The notes: generated from the sequence alone by a model not told the origin. A stretch of DNA of 64,000 bases from Cohaesibacter haloalkalitolerans (GCF_003574655.1 NZ_QNUM01000012.1:1-64000); one strand, 5' to 3'; shown: positions 46,870-55,560, counted from the first letter of the stretch. Translations and numbers: made by a program.

Positions 46870-48876
46870 TTAGTCCTTTAGATAGGCCTTCAAGTCATTC
46901 AGACTTTCGATTACCCTCCTTTCTTCATTTCCCGAGGTTTCATCGATCCAAGGCAAAATCTCCCTCTTGATATTGCCACGATCTATGAGGAGTGCGGGCA
47001 TAGTGAGCCGTTCTGCCGCACTCAGATCTTCAGGGCCATCGCCCACGAAAAGACAGTCTCGAGCATCGAGTTCCAGATGGCGACAGGCCATCATCAGAAG
47101 GTCTGGTCTTGGTTTCGGTGACAGGGTTTTCTGCCTGCCAAACACCGCTTCTGTCAACGGGGCAAGGCCGAGCCTTTTGACCAGCGCTTCGGCGTCGTTC
47201 TGGCGCTTGTTGGTTACAACCACAAGGCGACAGGACTGCCCTGAAAGCGCCTCGAGAACCGGCATGACGTCTGGATAGAGACGGGCCAGACGGTCTTCAT
47301 GCCGTTGATAGCAAGACAGATAGTGGTCAAGCTGTGCCTGTTGCTCCTCATTGTCTGGCGCTTCTCCTGATTGCTCTGAAATCCTCCGGATCAGCCGTCG
47401 GGCCCCACCGCCCAGACAGCTGGCCACCAGAGTCTCGGAAACCGGGGGGCGCCCGACAACGGCCCGGGCCTCATTCAGCGCCGCATGGACGGCAGGCAAC
47501 GTGTGGGCCAGCGTGCCATCAAGATCGAAAAGCACCGCTTTTGGTCCTGCCCCATTGTCGTGGCAAACCGGAACCCTTTTGCTCTTGTGGGGTAGCAACA
47601 ATATATCTGCCCGTTGCAGGCGGATCGTCAGATGGCCCTTTTCTGTTGCATGCATGAACGCGGGTAAGCTGTGCAGTTGCACAAGGACACTCTCTGCCAA
47701 ACTGTCATTTTTCGCAATGGGAACAGCTGCGACATTCAGCTGCAATTCCACACGGCCTCGTCCATCGCTGGTCAACACAGCGGCATAGTCCGTCACTCCA
47801 CTCGTCGCGAACAGGGCCTCATCAAGCGCCCCGCGCGTCAGCATCCCGCCGCCCGGAAGCTTCAGGGCCGTGTTCAGCCGGTCATCTGGGCCATAGAGGC
47901 GCCGCGTGACGTTGCCGCAAGCGCAGGGCTCATCGATCAGGCATCCCAAATCGCCGGTGCGATAGCGGATCAGCGGCAGGGTTTCCCTGCGCAGCGTGGT
48001 GATCGTGATTTCTCCTCTGGCCCCGGCTGGCAACACCGCGCCGGAAAGCGGGTCGATGATTTCCAGATACAGATCGGACTCCCGCACATGCAGGCCGTCG
48101 TGACAGACGCATTCGAGCGCCCCGCCGTAGCCGGTTTCCGTCATGCCCCAATGATTGAAGACCTTGGTGTGCCACATGGTTTCAAGGCCAGTTATGACGG
48201 CACGGGCGGCATGGTCGGCGCTGATGAGGATAGCGCGCGGATGCGGCACCAGGCCGCCATCCGAGAGAGAAAGGCGTGCTGCGGCGAAGAAGGGAACGGG
48301 GATACCGAACAGCACGTCGGGCTGTTCGGTGCGAAGCCAGCCAAGCAATGCGTCTGCCGATGACACATCCGGTGCCGTCAGTGGCGTTGCGCCCAACCGT
48401 CGTGTCGCTTCGCACAGGCCCTGCCCGATGCTACCGGACCGCACCGCCGGAAAGGCAATGCCGACCCGATCACCCGGGCGGGCAAACTGGCTCATGCCGC
48501 GATGGAAATAGTCGATGGTGTTTTCCAGATCCTCATCAGAGAAAGCCATGCGCTTGGGCGCTCCCGTGGTGCCCGAGCTTTCCAGCGTCACCATACGCGC
48601 CACCCGGCGGCGCGGCGCAGCCATGAGCGGAGGATCATTCCGCGCAAGATCCTCCGGCCATGTGAAGGGCAGATCCGCCAGATCCTCAAGGCTCTGAGGC
48701 AGGTCTTCGGGCCAATGGGCAAACTGGCGATAGAAGGGACTGTTGGCCCGAGCGTGGCGGATCGTCTGCCGCATGTGGTCAAGCTGATAGGCGTCGCGCT
48801 CCTCAAGGGTTTCAAAGGGACAGAAGCCGCGCACATCGATCATTGCGCCCTCGCTCTGCAAGATGATGTTCAGCAT
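46870..48876 (-). CDS. AMP-dependent CoA ligase-like protein (DVU_1553 family) fused to HAD phosphatase
   Basis: 668 residues. The start at 48876 has AAGGAGG 5 bases upstream and overlaps the radical-SAM stop by 7 bases (ATGCTGA). Residues ~10-435 resemble phenylacetate-CoA ligase: ..MVTLESSGTTGAPKRMAFS.. (ATP loop), ..FNHWGMTETGYGGALEC.. and ..LIRYRTGDLGCL... Residues ~450-668 are a phosphoglycolate-phosphatase-like HAD: ..VLFDLDGTLAHT.. (nucleophile), ..VVVTNKRQ.., ..KPRPDLLMMA.. and ..CLFVGDGPEDLSAAE... It is the last gene of the long operon. An activated acid may be attached to something and a phosphate removed, but the substrates are unknown. Confidence 0.82.
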   Translation of the reverse strand: MLNIILQSEGAMIDVRGFCPFETLEERDAYQLDHMRQTIRHARANSPFYRQFAHWPEDLPQSLEDLADLPFTWPEDLARNDPPLMAAPRRRVARMVTLESSGTTGAPKRMAFSDEDLENTIDYFHRGMSQFARPGDRVGIAFPAVRSGSIGQGLCEATRRLGATPLTAPDVSSADALLGWLRTEQPDVLFGIPVPFFAAARLSLSDGGLVPHPRAILISADHAARAVITGLETMWHTKVFNHWGMTETGYGGALECVCHDGLHVRESDLYLEIIDPLSGAVLPAGARGEITITTLRRETLPLIRYRTGDLGCLIDEPCACGNVTRRLYGPDDRLNTALKLPGGGMLTRGALDEALFATSGVTDYAAVLTSDGRGRVELQLNVAAVPIAKNDSLAESVLVQLHSLPAFMHATEKGHLTIRLQRADILLLPHKSKRVPVCHDNGAGPKAVLFDLDGTLAHTLPAVHAALNEARAVVGRPPVSETLVASCLGGGARRLIRRISEQSGEAPDNEEQQAQLDHYLSCYQRHEDRLARLYPDVMPVLEALSGQSCRLVVVTNKRQNDAEALVKRLGLAPLTEAVFGRQKTLSPKPRPDLLMMACRHLELDARDCLFVGDGPEDLSAAERLTMPALLIDRGNIKREILPWIDETSGNEERRVIESLNDLKAYLKD

Positions 48877-50546
48877 CCCCCCTCCTTCCGGTAAAGGGAG
48901 CGCCCTTCGCGGTCAGTCAGATTGAAGGCGCAGAAAGGTACCGCTCTCTGGTCAGGCATCATGACATGGATATAGCACTGGCGCAGCCGGTCGAGATCCA
49001 GCGTCCAGGCATCCTGAAACACCATCGCCGATAAGCCGAGCGTGTGCGCCCGCCGCTTCAACACCGCGTCAAATGCCGCAAAGGCAGGGTCGTCGGTGCC
49101 CTCGTCCGCCTCGGCGTTGCTCCACTGGTCGGCGACATAGCGCCGGGCACGGGCAACATCAGCACCGGGCGCAGTCTCCCGCCCCGCTTCAGAGCCGCAA
49201 CAGCAGCTGTCATTGGCCGGGTCTGCAAGCGTCTCGGTTCCGGAGGAGCAGCAGCAATCTTCATGGGAATGGTTATGCGCCTCAGACGCGACAGGAGCCG
49301 GTTGCATCACCAGCAGATCCTTAGCGGGCGCACCGCAGCCGCAGGACCCGTGCGGATGAGGTGCCGGTTCCGATGAGCCCGAGCAACAGCCTTCGGACGC
49401 CGGTTTTTCCACTTGTGGCAGCGCAAGCAGATCTTCTCCCGGAACGCCACAGCCGCAAGATTGACCATGGCCCTTGTCGGCATCGGCGTCCCCCGAACAA
49501 CAAGACGTCTGGGCGAGCTGATCCGGCATCAGGCGGCCATCTTCCTCAACAATGAAGCGGCCGCTGAAGGAACAGAAGGGATTTTCCGCAGACCCGGGAT
49601 GGAAATCATCGAGCAGTATCCCGCCCTTCTCATGCGCGATCAGGGCATCCATGACTTCCGGCAATGTGAAGCGGGTTTCGGGCCGGGGTGGCTCCGGTGT
49701 CCGACCGAAATAGCTGACCGGCTGGAAATGCACCGCGCGGACGGTCGGCATATGGGCCTTGGCATAGTCCACGATTGCGCCGATCTGATCGGTGTTGATG
49801 CCCGGAACAAGGGTTGGCACCAACACCACCCCGACACGGGCCTTCTCGCAGGCGGCAATTGCCTCTTCCTTGACCCGGGCCAGTTTGGCGCCGCGCAGGG
49901 CCTTGTGGACGGTATCGGAGACGCCATCGAACTGCAGGAAAACACAATCCAGACCGGCATCGGCCAGCGCCCTGACATAGTCAGGCTCTTTTGACAGACG
50001 CACACCATTGGTGTTGAGCTGGACAAAGGAGAAGCCCTTCGAGCGCACAAGGCTGATGATTTCCGGCAAGTCATCCCGTACCGTCGGTTCGCCGCCGGAC
50101 AGCTGGATATGCACCCTGCCGCCTGCGCGCTGCATGAGCGTATCGAGCCATTGGCTGATCGTCTCGATCGGCACATCCGTGCCCTCCCGCTCGGCCGAGG
50201 CAAAGCAGAAAGGACAGGCAATGTTGCAGCGGGATGTTACTTCGAGCAGGACACAGCAGCTCTGCTGCTGATGATCTGCGCAGATACCGCAGTCATGCGG
50301 GCACCCCTTGTCAACCGGGGTTGCCGGGTTGAGGATTGCCGAGCGGTTGCGCGGTGACCGATCCCAGTGAAAATAGCTCTTGAGGCCACGCCAGATGGGT
50401 GTACTGACGGTTCCATGGTCCGGGCAGCTCTTCTCCAGATAGACCGTATCCCCTTCGGCATATCGAATGGCGGGCACGGTTTTGAGGCAATCCGGGCAGA
50501 CGCTTTCCGTCGTGCTCAAAACCAGTCGACTGTCTGAACAGGTCAT
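48870..50546 (-). CDS. trsS: radical SAM protein of the TrsS type with Cys-rich repeat insert
   Basis: 558 residues. The start overlaps the NTP-transferase stop (ATGA). N-terminal Cys pairs (C17/C20, C41, C82/C86/C89) precede the radical-SAM cluster ..SRCNIACPFCFAS.. (C107, C111, C114), followed by ..LSGGEPTVRDDLPEI.. and ..QLNTNGVRL... From ~349 to 450 lies an insert with two 30-residue repeats, each CCSG-x10-SCGCG-x4-DLL-x4 (349-378, 387-416), then two CCC clusters. The protein ends in Cys. From memory, relatives are listed as a radical SAM (seleno)protein TrsS in the DVU_155x neighbourhood; here all sites are Cys. The role is probably modification or maturation of the neighbouring oxidoreductase or its cofactor. 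Confidence 0.85.
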   Translation of the reverse strand: MTCSDSRLVLSTTESVCPDCLKTVPAIRYAEGDTVYLEKSCPDHGTVSTPIWRGLKSYFHWDRSPRNRSAILNPATPVDKGCPHDCGICADHQQQSCCVLLEVTSRCNIACPFCFASAEREGTDVPIETISQWLDTLMQRAGGRVHIQLSGGEPTVRDDLPEIISLVRSKGFSFVQLNTNGVRLSKEPDYVRALADAGLDCVFLQFDGVSDTVHKALRGAKLARVKEEAIAACEKARVGVVLVPTLVPGINTDQIGAIVDYAKAHMPTVRAVHFQPVSYFGRTPEPPRPETRFTLPEVMDALIAHEKGGILLDDFHPGSAENPFCSFSGRFIVEEDGRLMPDQLAQTSCCSGDADADKGHGQSCGCGVPGEDLLALPQVEKPASEGCCSGSSEPAPHPHGSCGCGAPAKDLLVMQPAPVASEAHNHSHEDCCCSSGTETLADPANDSCCCGSEAGRETAPGADVARARRYVADQWSNAEADEGTDDPAFAAFDAVLKRRAHTLGLSAMVFQDAWTLDLDRLRQCYIHVMMPDQRAVPFCAFNLTDREGRSLYRKEGGC

Positions 50547-51730
50547 GATGCGGCCTCCAACATGTTTCTGATTTCCATCGGTACGCCTGGGACCTCAACA
50601 CCCTCAGCTGTGATTGCGGCAACGATGGCAAGGGTATCGTTGAGGCGTCGGCGGACGCCTGCCAAGGCTGCGGCGTCGTCCGCAAAGCGCGAGAAAGCCG
50701 GAGCAAAGCGCGCTTCAAGACCAACGATCTGCTCCCCCGAGACGAGCTTGTCGGCGAGATAGACAAGGGCGACTTCATCAAGCCGCCGGTATCCCTCAGA
50801 AAGCGCCATGTGCTGACCGACGAGATCGGCAACAGCGGGGAAGCCCCAGTCTGAGAGCAGGTTCGCCCCTGCAGTTGCATGATGGGGCTGACCCTTGGCG
50901 ATGTCATGCAGCAATGCTGCGGCACCGACCAGAGCGATGTCCAGCGCCCTGCCATGTTCGTTGAGATTTTCCGCCAGCAAGACGGCCAATTTGGCCACCG
51001 CCTGCCCGTGACGGCGCACCGTTTGCGGCGTTCCCGCCGCATCGAACAGCGCTTCGCATTCCCGTCCGTCCGGCAGATGGTGATTTTCCAGAGCGGCCAG
51101 TTGAGCAACGTGATCCTGCGGGAAGTCCATATCCCTGAGGCAGCCGGAATCAAACACGGCGATCGTATCCGAGCCATGGCGCGACAGGATCGCGGCGGCT
51201 CCACCCTCCTGCCCGTCAGACGCCAGCAGTTCGCCAAACAGGGCCCGCCCGATAAAGGGAGGATGACCAGTGGTGCCGTCGAACAGCGGATGGACCAGCA
51301 TGGACTGGTTGCGCCGCGCTTTTGCCATGACACGCCGAAGGGTCGTTGGCCTGACCAGCGGGATATCGACGGGCATCAGCAGACAGCCGGACGTCTCACT
51401 TGGCAGAGAGGCGATCCCGGCCCTGATGGAACTGAACATGCCATCTTCAAAATGAGGATTGATCACGGCAACAGCACCAAGGTGCTCGACATGGGGGCGA
51501 AGCTGGTCCGCCTTGTGGCCGATCACGACATGAACGGGATCGGCTCCCGCTTGCTGCGCCACCTGCACGACATGGCTCAATATTGTGCCCTCTCCGAACG
51601 GCAACAGAGGTTTGAACGCCCCCATGCGTGAGGACAGCCCGGCGGCCAGGATGACAGCCGCGATCGGGGCCTCGTTGTCGCTTGTCTGGGCTTGTCTTTC
51701 GAGCGTTTCGATTTGCGCAAGATCCATCAT
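50543..51730 (-). CDS. NTP transferase (MobA-like) fused to HD domain, DVU_1551 family
   Basis: 395 residues. The N-terminal ~200 residues are a MobA/MocA-type nucleotidyltransferase: ..AVILAAGLSSRMGAFKPLLPFG.. and ..LLMPVDIPLVRP... This group usually attaches CMP or GMP to molybdopterin. The C-terminal ~170 residues hold an HD domain (..AALLHDIAKGQPHHATAG..), a metal-dependent phosphohydrolase. The fusion fits making the cytosine dinucleotide form of Moco used by MOP-type enzymes, as MocA does, with the HD part removing some nucleotide. It overlaps both neighbours by ATGA. Confidence 0.85.
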   Translation of the reverse strand: MMDLAQIETLERQAQTSDNEAPIAAVILAAGLSSRMGAFKPLLPFGEGTILSHVVQVAQQAGADPVHVVIGHKADQLRPHVEHLGAVAVINPHFEDGMFSSIRAGIASLPSETSGCLLMPVDIPLVRPTTLRRVMAKARRNQSMLVHPLFDGTTGHPPFIGRALFGELLASDGQEGGAAAILSRHGSDTIAVFDSGCLRDMDFPQDHVAQLAALENHHLPDGRECEALFDAAGTPQTVRRHGQAVAKLAVLLAENLNEHGRALDIALVGAAALLHDIAKGQPHHATAGANLLSDWGFPAVADLVGQHMALSEGYRRLDEVALVYLADKLVSGEQIVGLEARFAPAFSRFADDAAALAGVRRRLNDTLAIVAAITAEGVEVPGVPMEIRNMLEAAS

Positions 51731-52215
51731 GAGAGGAACCCCAATGTGTCCGCTTCCTCGCCCGCTTCCCCACCACGCGGCGGGTGCGTGATATCAAGGT
51801 CATAGCGTTCGAGTATCTCGTTGAGCTTCTGCCAGCTCTCAGAAATCAGGGCCGGACAACGCTGGGCTCGGAGATTGAGGTCAAACTGCATGATGTCGCT
51901 ACAATTGCAGCCGCCATATTCCTCGCTACAGCGATGCTTGAACCAGCCACCGAACTCCTCGAGAATGTCGACAAATCGGCTGTCTTCGCTTTCTTCCTCG
52001 CTGGCCTTGCCCGCCAGCATGCCGACAACGCAGCATCCGGCGGAAAGGATACCGCAGGTCATGCCCTGCCCCATGCCGACAGCAAGACCGGACATGGCGC
52101 GCACGAGGTTCGGGTCCTGTCGACCTGCCGCTTCCAGCGCCAGGATCATCATGATGTGGCTGCATTTGAGATCGGCGAGCAGCAGCTCGGCCACGCGAAA
52201 GGAGTCTTCGGTCAT
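51727..52215 (-). CDS. C-GCAxxG-C-C family protein (DVU_1555 type)
   Basis: 162 residues. The ATG at 52215 overlaps the methyltransferase stop by 4 bases. The redox/Fe-S type C-GCAxxG-C-C pattern is visible: Cys18 in ..LKCSHIMM.., ..MTCGILSAGCCVVG.. (C54, C61, C62), and later ..HRCSEEYGGCNCSDI.. (C96, C103, C105) and C-terminal ..RCPALIS... The family is of unknown function; such proteins are thought to bind a cluster or to do thiol redox chemistry. Its position inside the coupled accessory run suggests a role in maturing the aldehyde oxidoreductase. Confidence 0.85.
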   Translation of the reverse strand: MTEDSFRVAELLLADLKCSHIMMILALEAAGRQDPNLVRAMSGLAVGMGQGMTCGILSAGCCVVGMLAGKASEEESEDSRFVDILEEFGGWFKHRCSEEYGGCNCSDIMQFDLNLRAQRCPALISESWQKLNEILERYDLDITHPPRGGEAGEEADTLGFLS

Positions 52216-53009
52216 ATCCCTGCCTCCTGACAGTTTCCCCTTGGCGGAGTGGCCACCCGGCCGGTCGGCTTGACCGCAATAGCCATGTAATATCCGGGTT
52301 TTACGGCGCGCATTCGGGCGCCGGTGCGCGCATCCCCCCACAAGGCATCAAGCGAGCCGAAACGGAAGATGAAGCGGGCCACAAAGCTGCGCAGGCATTC
52401 GGAGCGATCTTCGAAAGCCAGCAGTTGGAACCCCGCCAGACCGATTGCCTTTCTTATCCTTTCCGCGGAAAGAAGGCGGATCGCCCTTGTCGTGTCTTCG
52501 CTGTCCGCTGCCTCGGGGTTGCGGGCATAGACATCGCAAAGGGCCAGCCGCCCCCCGCCACGCAAAACCCTGAACCACTCGGCAAGGGCGGCGCGATGAT
52601 CGGGCATGACCGTCAGCACACATTCGGACAACACCCCGTCCATGGAGCCGGTCCCAAGTGGCATGGCCGCACCGCTGCAGCAGAAAAGATCCACATCCGG
52701 CAGCAGGTTTCGGGCCATTGCGAGAGGGGCCGCATCAGTGTCGACACCCACCACGTTCAATCCGCGGCGGATCATGTCGCCAAGGCTGCGGCCCTGCCCA
52801 CACCCCACATCGACCACACGGTCTCCGTCTCGAAAGCCCGCCCGATCAAGCAGCTCCCCGGTCAGTTGCGGTCCACCGGGGCTCAGAGGATCGCCATTCC
52901 GATCGGTAACAAGGCCATACCCGAACAGGCCCGAGCAGCCATTGGCATGCTGCCCCACGCTCTGCTGGGGTTCCGGTTCAGTCACACCGTGGGGACTGTA
53001 GATCTTCAT
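52212..53009 (-). CDS. trsM: SAM-dependent methyltransferase (DVU_1556 family, TrsM)
   Basis: 265 residues. Class I methyltransferase: ..VVDVGCGQGRSLGDMI.. (SAM loop), ..VVGVDTDAAPLAMARN.. and ..LSECVLTVMPDHRAAL.., a UbiE/ArsM-like set. Two Cys in ..DLFCCSGAA.. and one in ..LSECVL.. are unusual. It is coupled by ATGA to the small redox protein before it and the C-GCAxxG-C-C gene after it. The target of methylation is unknown. Conserved pairing with the TrsS radical SAM gene in other genomes (family knowledge, from memory) implies a joint product. Confidence 0.85.
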   Translation of the reverse strand: MKIYSPHGVTEPEPQQSVGQHANGCSGLFGYGLVTDRNGDPLSPGGPQLTGELLDRAGFRDGDRVVDVGCGQGRSLGDMIRRGLNVVGVDTDAAPLAMARNLLPDVDLFCCSGAAMPLGTGSMDGVLSECVLTVMPDHRAALAEWFRVLRGGGRLALCDVYARNPEAADSEDTTRAIRLLSAERIRKAIGLAGFQLLAFEDRSECLRSFVARFIFRFGSLDALWGDARTGARMRAVKPGYYMAIAVKPTGRVATPPRGNCQEAGI

Positions 53010-53224
53010 TTGTCCTCCAGCGCCTGTTCGACTTTCAGCATCCGACCATAGGCCAGCTCTTCGGAAATATAGACAAAGCCGCAGGTCGGGCAGATCGGCA
53101 GGTCCACAGGAAAGGTCTGGCCCATATAGCTGGCCAGAACCTTGCCCTGTTTGAGCGGCGTATCACATCGGGCGCACATCAGATCGTCCACCTGCGGTAT
53201 TTCAAAGTCGCCGGGAGTTGTCAT
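53006..53224 (-). CDS. small redox / zinc-ribbon protein (DVU_1557 family)
   Basis: 72 residues with two Cys pairs, ..LMCARCDTPL.. (C17, C20) and ..LPICPTCGFVY.. (C45, C48), forming a rubredoxin-like or zinc-ribbon knuckle. The rest is helical and charged. It is too short for an enzyme; a metal- or electron-carrier role is likely. It is coupled by ATGA to the FAD-CCG oxidoreductase before it and the methyltransferase after it. Confidence 0.85.
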   Translation of the reverse strand: MTTPGDFEIPQVDDLMCARCDTPLKQGKVLASYMGQTFPVDLPICPTCGFVYISEELAYGRMLKVEQALEDK

Positions 53225-55560
53225 TTTTGTGCCTCCACATCCATGCGATGGCCATAGGCGCGGTGGATGAGCGCCCCTTCATCGGTCAGTTCATATTCCA
53301 CCCAGGTGGTCACCGGCCCGGTGCGCAGGGTCGCGATCAGATGACCGCTCTTGCGGTCCTTCAGCTTCTGGCCGCTTGTTTCCGCATGAGCCACGACGGC
53401 GCAAACCTCGTCGGTGAGGATCAACTTGCGCTCCATGTCGGCGCGAACGGCATCTGAAATCAGGATGGTCCATTCAGGATCCGGGTCTTGCATGGTTTCT
53501 CCCCATAACTCTCGCAGCAATCGGCTTTTCAAACGGGCCCTGTTGTCTCGTCGGTTGGAGAAACCCGGATCCGGACGGGCAGCCGGATCGGTATCTCCCT
53601 CAACCGGGAACAGGAAGTCGAGCAGGTGAGCGGAGCGTTTGCCACGCCGGGCGAAATTGTCCCGGCACATGGCGCAGTAGGCCAGATAGTCCTCGGGGCG
53701 TTCCGCGGCCCGCTTGTCGACGATGGCGTCAGCCACCTCCCGATTGGCAAAAGTCACCAGACCGCCATAACCGCAGCAGGTTGTCAGCTCCGGCCCGGAT
53801 ATTTCCCGCACCGTCAGGCCTATATCGGCGGCGATGGATCGGACTGCAGTGTGAACCTCGCTCTCGTGACGGCCTGTGCATGGATCGTGAATGGCAAATA
53901 CCGTTCCGGGCGCAACGGGCCTCGTTGACTTCGGTAACGGGGCCTCGGCAAGAAGTGGCCAGAGGGATCGCACGGGAAGATCGGGCATCGTCTTCCGGAA
54001 CATCGACAGGCAGGTGGCGCAGGCCGTGATGATCTCCGGTTGGCCAGCAGCCTGCCAGCTTTCACGCAGGTGAGCCACCACCTCATCATGCAGAGCCTTG
54101 CGTCCGGCCCAATGGGCGGGCGCTCCACAGCAATCCATCATCAGGCCAACACCACCGGCGAGTGTTTCGCCCAGATGCTGATAGAGCTTCTGGACCTGCT
54201 CAGGCGCCGATGCAGCCAACTGGCAACCGGGAAAGAACAGATAGGCGCTGGCGTCATGACCGGGCTGGTGGCGGACAAAGGCGGAGCGGTGCGAGCGACT
54301 GTCAGCCATGTCCCGCAAGGCAAAGTCGTGATGGGAGGCAGGCATGTGGCCGTTGTCCACCATCTCCCGGCGCGCCTCAAGGCAGACATCGCCCATGGCC
54401 AGATCTGTCGGACAGACCGTCTCGCACAATCCGCAAAGCGTGCAGCTATCGATCATGCGGTTGGCCTTGCGATTGCCCATGACGATGCTGAGATTGTTAT
54501 GGATTTCGCGAACAGCCCGCTTTGGATAGGTCTTGTAATGAGTGAGATAGGCGCAGGCCTTGGTGCACTCAAGGCAATTGCAAGGGAAGCAACGGTCCGC
54601 TTCTGCTATGGCCTCATCGGGGGTGTAGCCGATCTTGCTGTTGGCGGCCTCGACGGGAGGGACGGCAGGGTGCGCTTCGATATTGACGTAGAGGCAGGAG
54701 GTCGTTGCCTTGGTGCCGTCCCGGTTGGCCATCAGGGAGGCGCCTTGAAGGAAGCGGTCTATGGACCCGGCGGCCCGCCGTCCGTCATAGATGGACTTCA
54801 CCGGAGAATAGACCTCGCCCAACGCCCCGTGATAACCGCCACCGAAGATCTTCGGGTGGCTGGTCGCGCGGCTGTCGGGGTCGATTTCAATGCGGCCATT
54901 GTCGCTGAGCTTTATGGTCGGGGCAAAGGCTGCGGCAACGCCCGGCCCGAGGGCGAGCAGAATGGCGTCCTGGTCTTCGATCAGGCTTGCAAGGCCCAGC
55001 GGTCCCTCGCCGCCAGTCACCCGGCTGCGACAGCGGATGTCAACGCCAAGGGCGGCAAGACTACCCAGATCAAGGGCAATCGCAGACGGCGGAAGAATGT
55101 GCGGTTCATAATCGTGATGCAACCGTTCGAGCGGATGGGCGTCCGCTTCCAGAACGGTGACCTTGTGGCCCTTCATGGCCAGATCGAATGCTGCAGTCAA
55201 TCCGGACAACCCGGCCCCGACGACGGTCACGTGCTTGGGTCTGGCGATCCGTTGAGCCTGTCGGCGCAGGGTGGAACAAGTCTCATCGACCAGTGTCCGC
55301 TCGATTTGGGAAATGCGCACAGCACCACCAGCCTCGGCCCGGCGACAACCTGCCTCGCAGGGGTGATCACAGATATGGCCAAGGATGGCCGGAAATGGCA
55401 CAACGCGGGAATATAGGGCGAATGCCGCCGGAAAATCCCCCAGTTTCACCTTGGCCAGCATCGCCCTGACATCGACATGCAAGGGACAGGACACCTCGCA
55501 GGCGGGAGGTTGTTCTTCGATGCATCTTGCTTCCAGTCGCTTTACCTGATCGCTATCCAT
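53221..55560 (-). CDS. FAD and multi-FeS oxidoreductase with HdrB-like CCG domains
   Basis: 779 residues from the ATG at 55560 (GGGGC upstream). Order: GltD-like N-terminal Fe-S bundle (..CIEEQPPACEVSCPLHVDV.., ..CDHPCEAGCRRAE..); FAD Rossmann ..VTVVGAGLSGLTAAFDL.. (~108); two ferredoxin-type clusters (..CFPCNCLECTKACAY.., ..CTLCGLCETVCPTD..); then a GlpC/HdrB-like part with CCG (..FFPGCQLAAS..MMDCCGAP.., ..HDPCTGRHE..TTCCGYGG..); a C-terminal ~90-residue domain closes it. I cannot find the second GxGxxG expected for NAD(P) binding in GltD. Family name from memory: pyridine nucleotide-disulfide oxidoreductase/dicluster-binding protein. It is the likely electron hub next to the aldehyde oxidoreductase. 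Confidence 0.85.
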   Translation of the reverse strand: MDSDQVKRLEARCIEEQPPACEVSCPLHVDVRAMLAKVKLGDFPAAFALYSRVVPFPAILGHICDHPCEAGCRRAEAGGAVRISQIERTLVDETCSTLRRQAQRIARPKHVTVVGAGLSGLTAAFDLAMKGHKVTVLEADAHPLERLHHDYEPHILPPSAIALDLGSLAALGVDIRCRSRVTGGEGPLGLASLIEDQDAILLALGPGVAAAFAPTIKLSDNGRIEIDPDSRATSHPKIFGGGYHGALGEVYSPVKSIYDGRRAAGSIDRFLQGASLMANRDGTKATTSCLYVNIEAHPAVPPVEAANSKIGYTPDEAIAEADRCFPCNCLECTKACAYLTHYKTYPKRAVREIHNNLSIVMGNRKANRMIDSCTLCGLCETVCPTDLAMGDVCLEARREMVDNGHMPASHHDFALRDMADSRSHRSAFVRHQPGHDASAYLFFPGCQLAASAPEQVQKLYQHLGETLAGGVGLMMDCCGAPAHWAGRKALHDEVVAHLRESWQAAGQPEIITACATCLSMFRKTMPDLPVRSLWPLLAEAPLPKSTRPVAPGTVFAIHDPCTGRHESEVHTAVRSIAADIGLTVREISGPELTTCCGYGGLVTFANREVADAIVDKRAAERPEDYLAYCAMCRDNFARRGKRSAHLLDFLFPVEGDTDPAARPDPGFSNRRDNRARLKSRLLRELWGETMQDPDPEWTILISDAVRADMERKLILTDEVCAVVAHAETSGQKLKDRKSGHLIATLRTGPVTTWVEYELTDEGALIHRAYGHRMDVEAQK

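Noticed and set aside
48870-50546. A selenocysteine codon in the radical SAM gene
   Set aside because: The frame has no internal TGA; every candidate position is Cys.
54040-55416. A 458-codon open frame opposite the FAD-CCG oxidoreductase, and a similar one at 55855-57543 opposite mop
   Set aside because: Both are shadows of genes with complete cofactor motifs on the minus strand.
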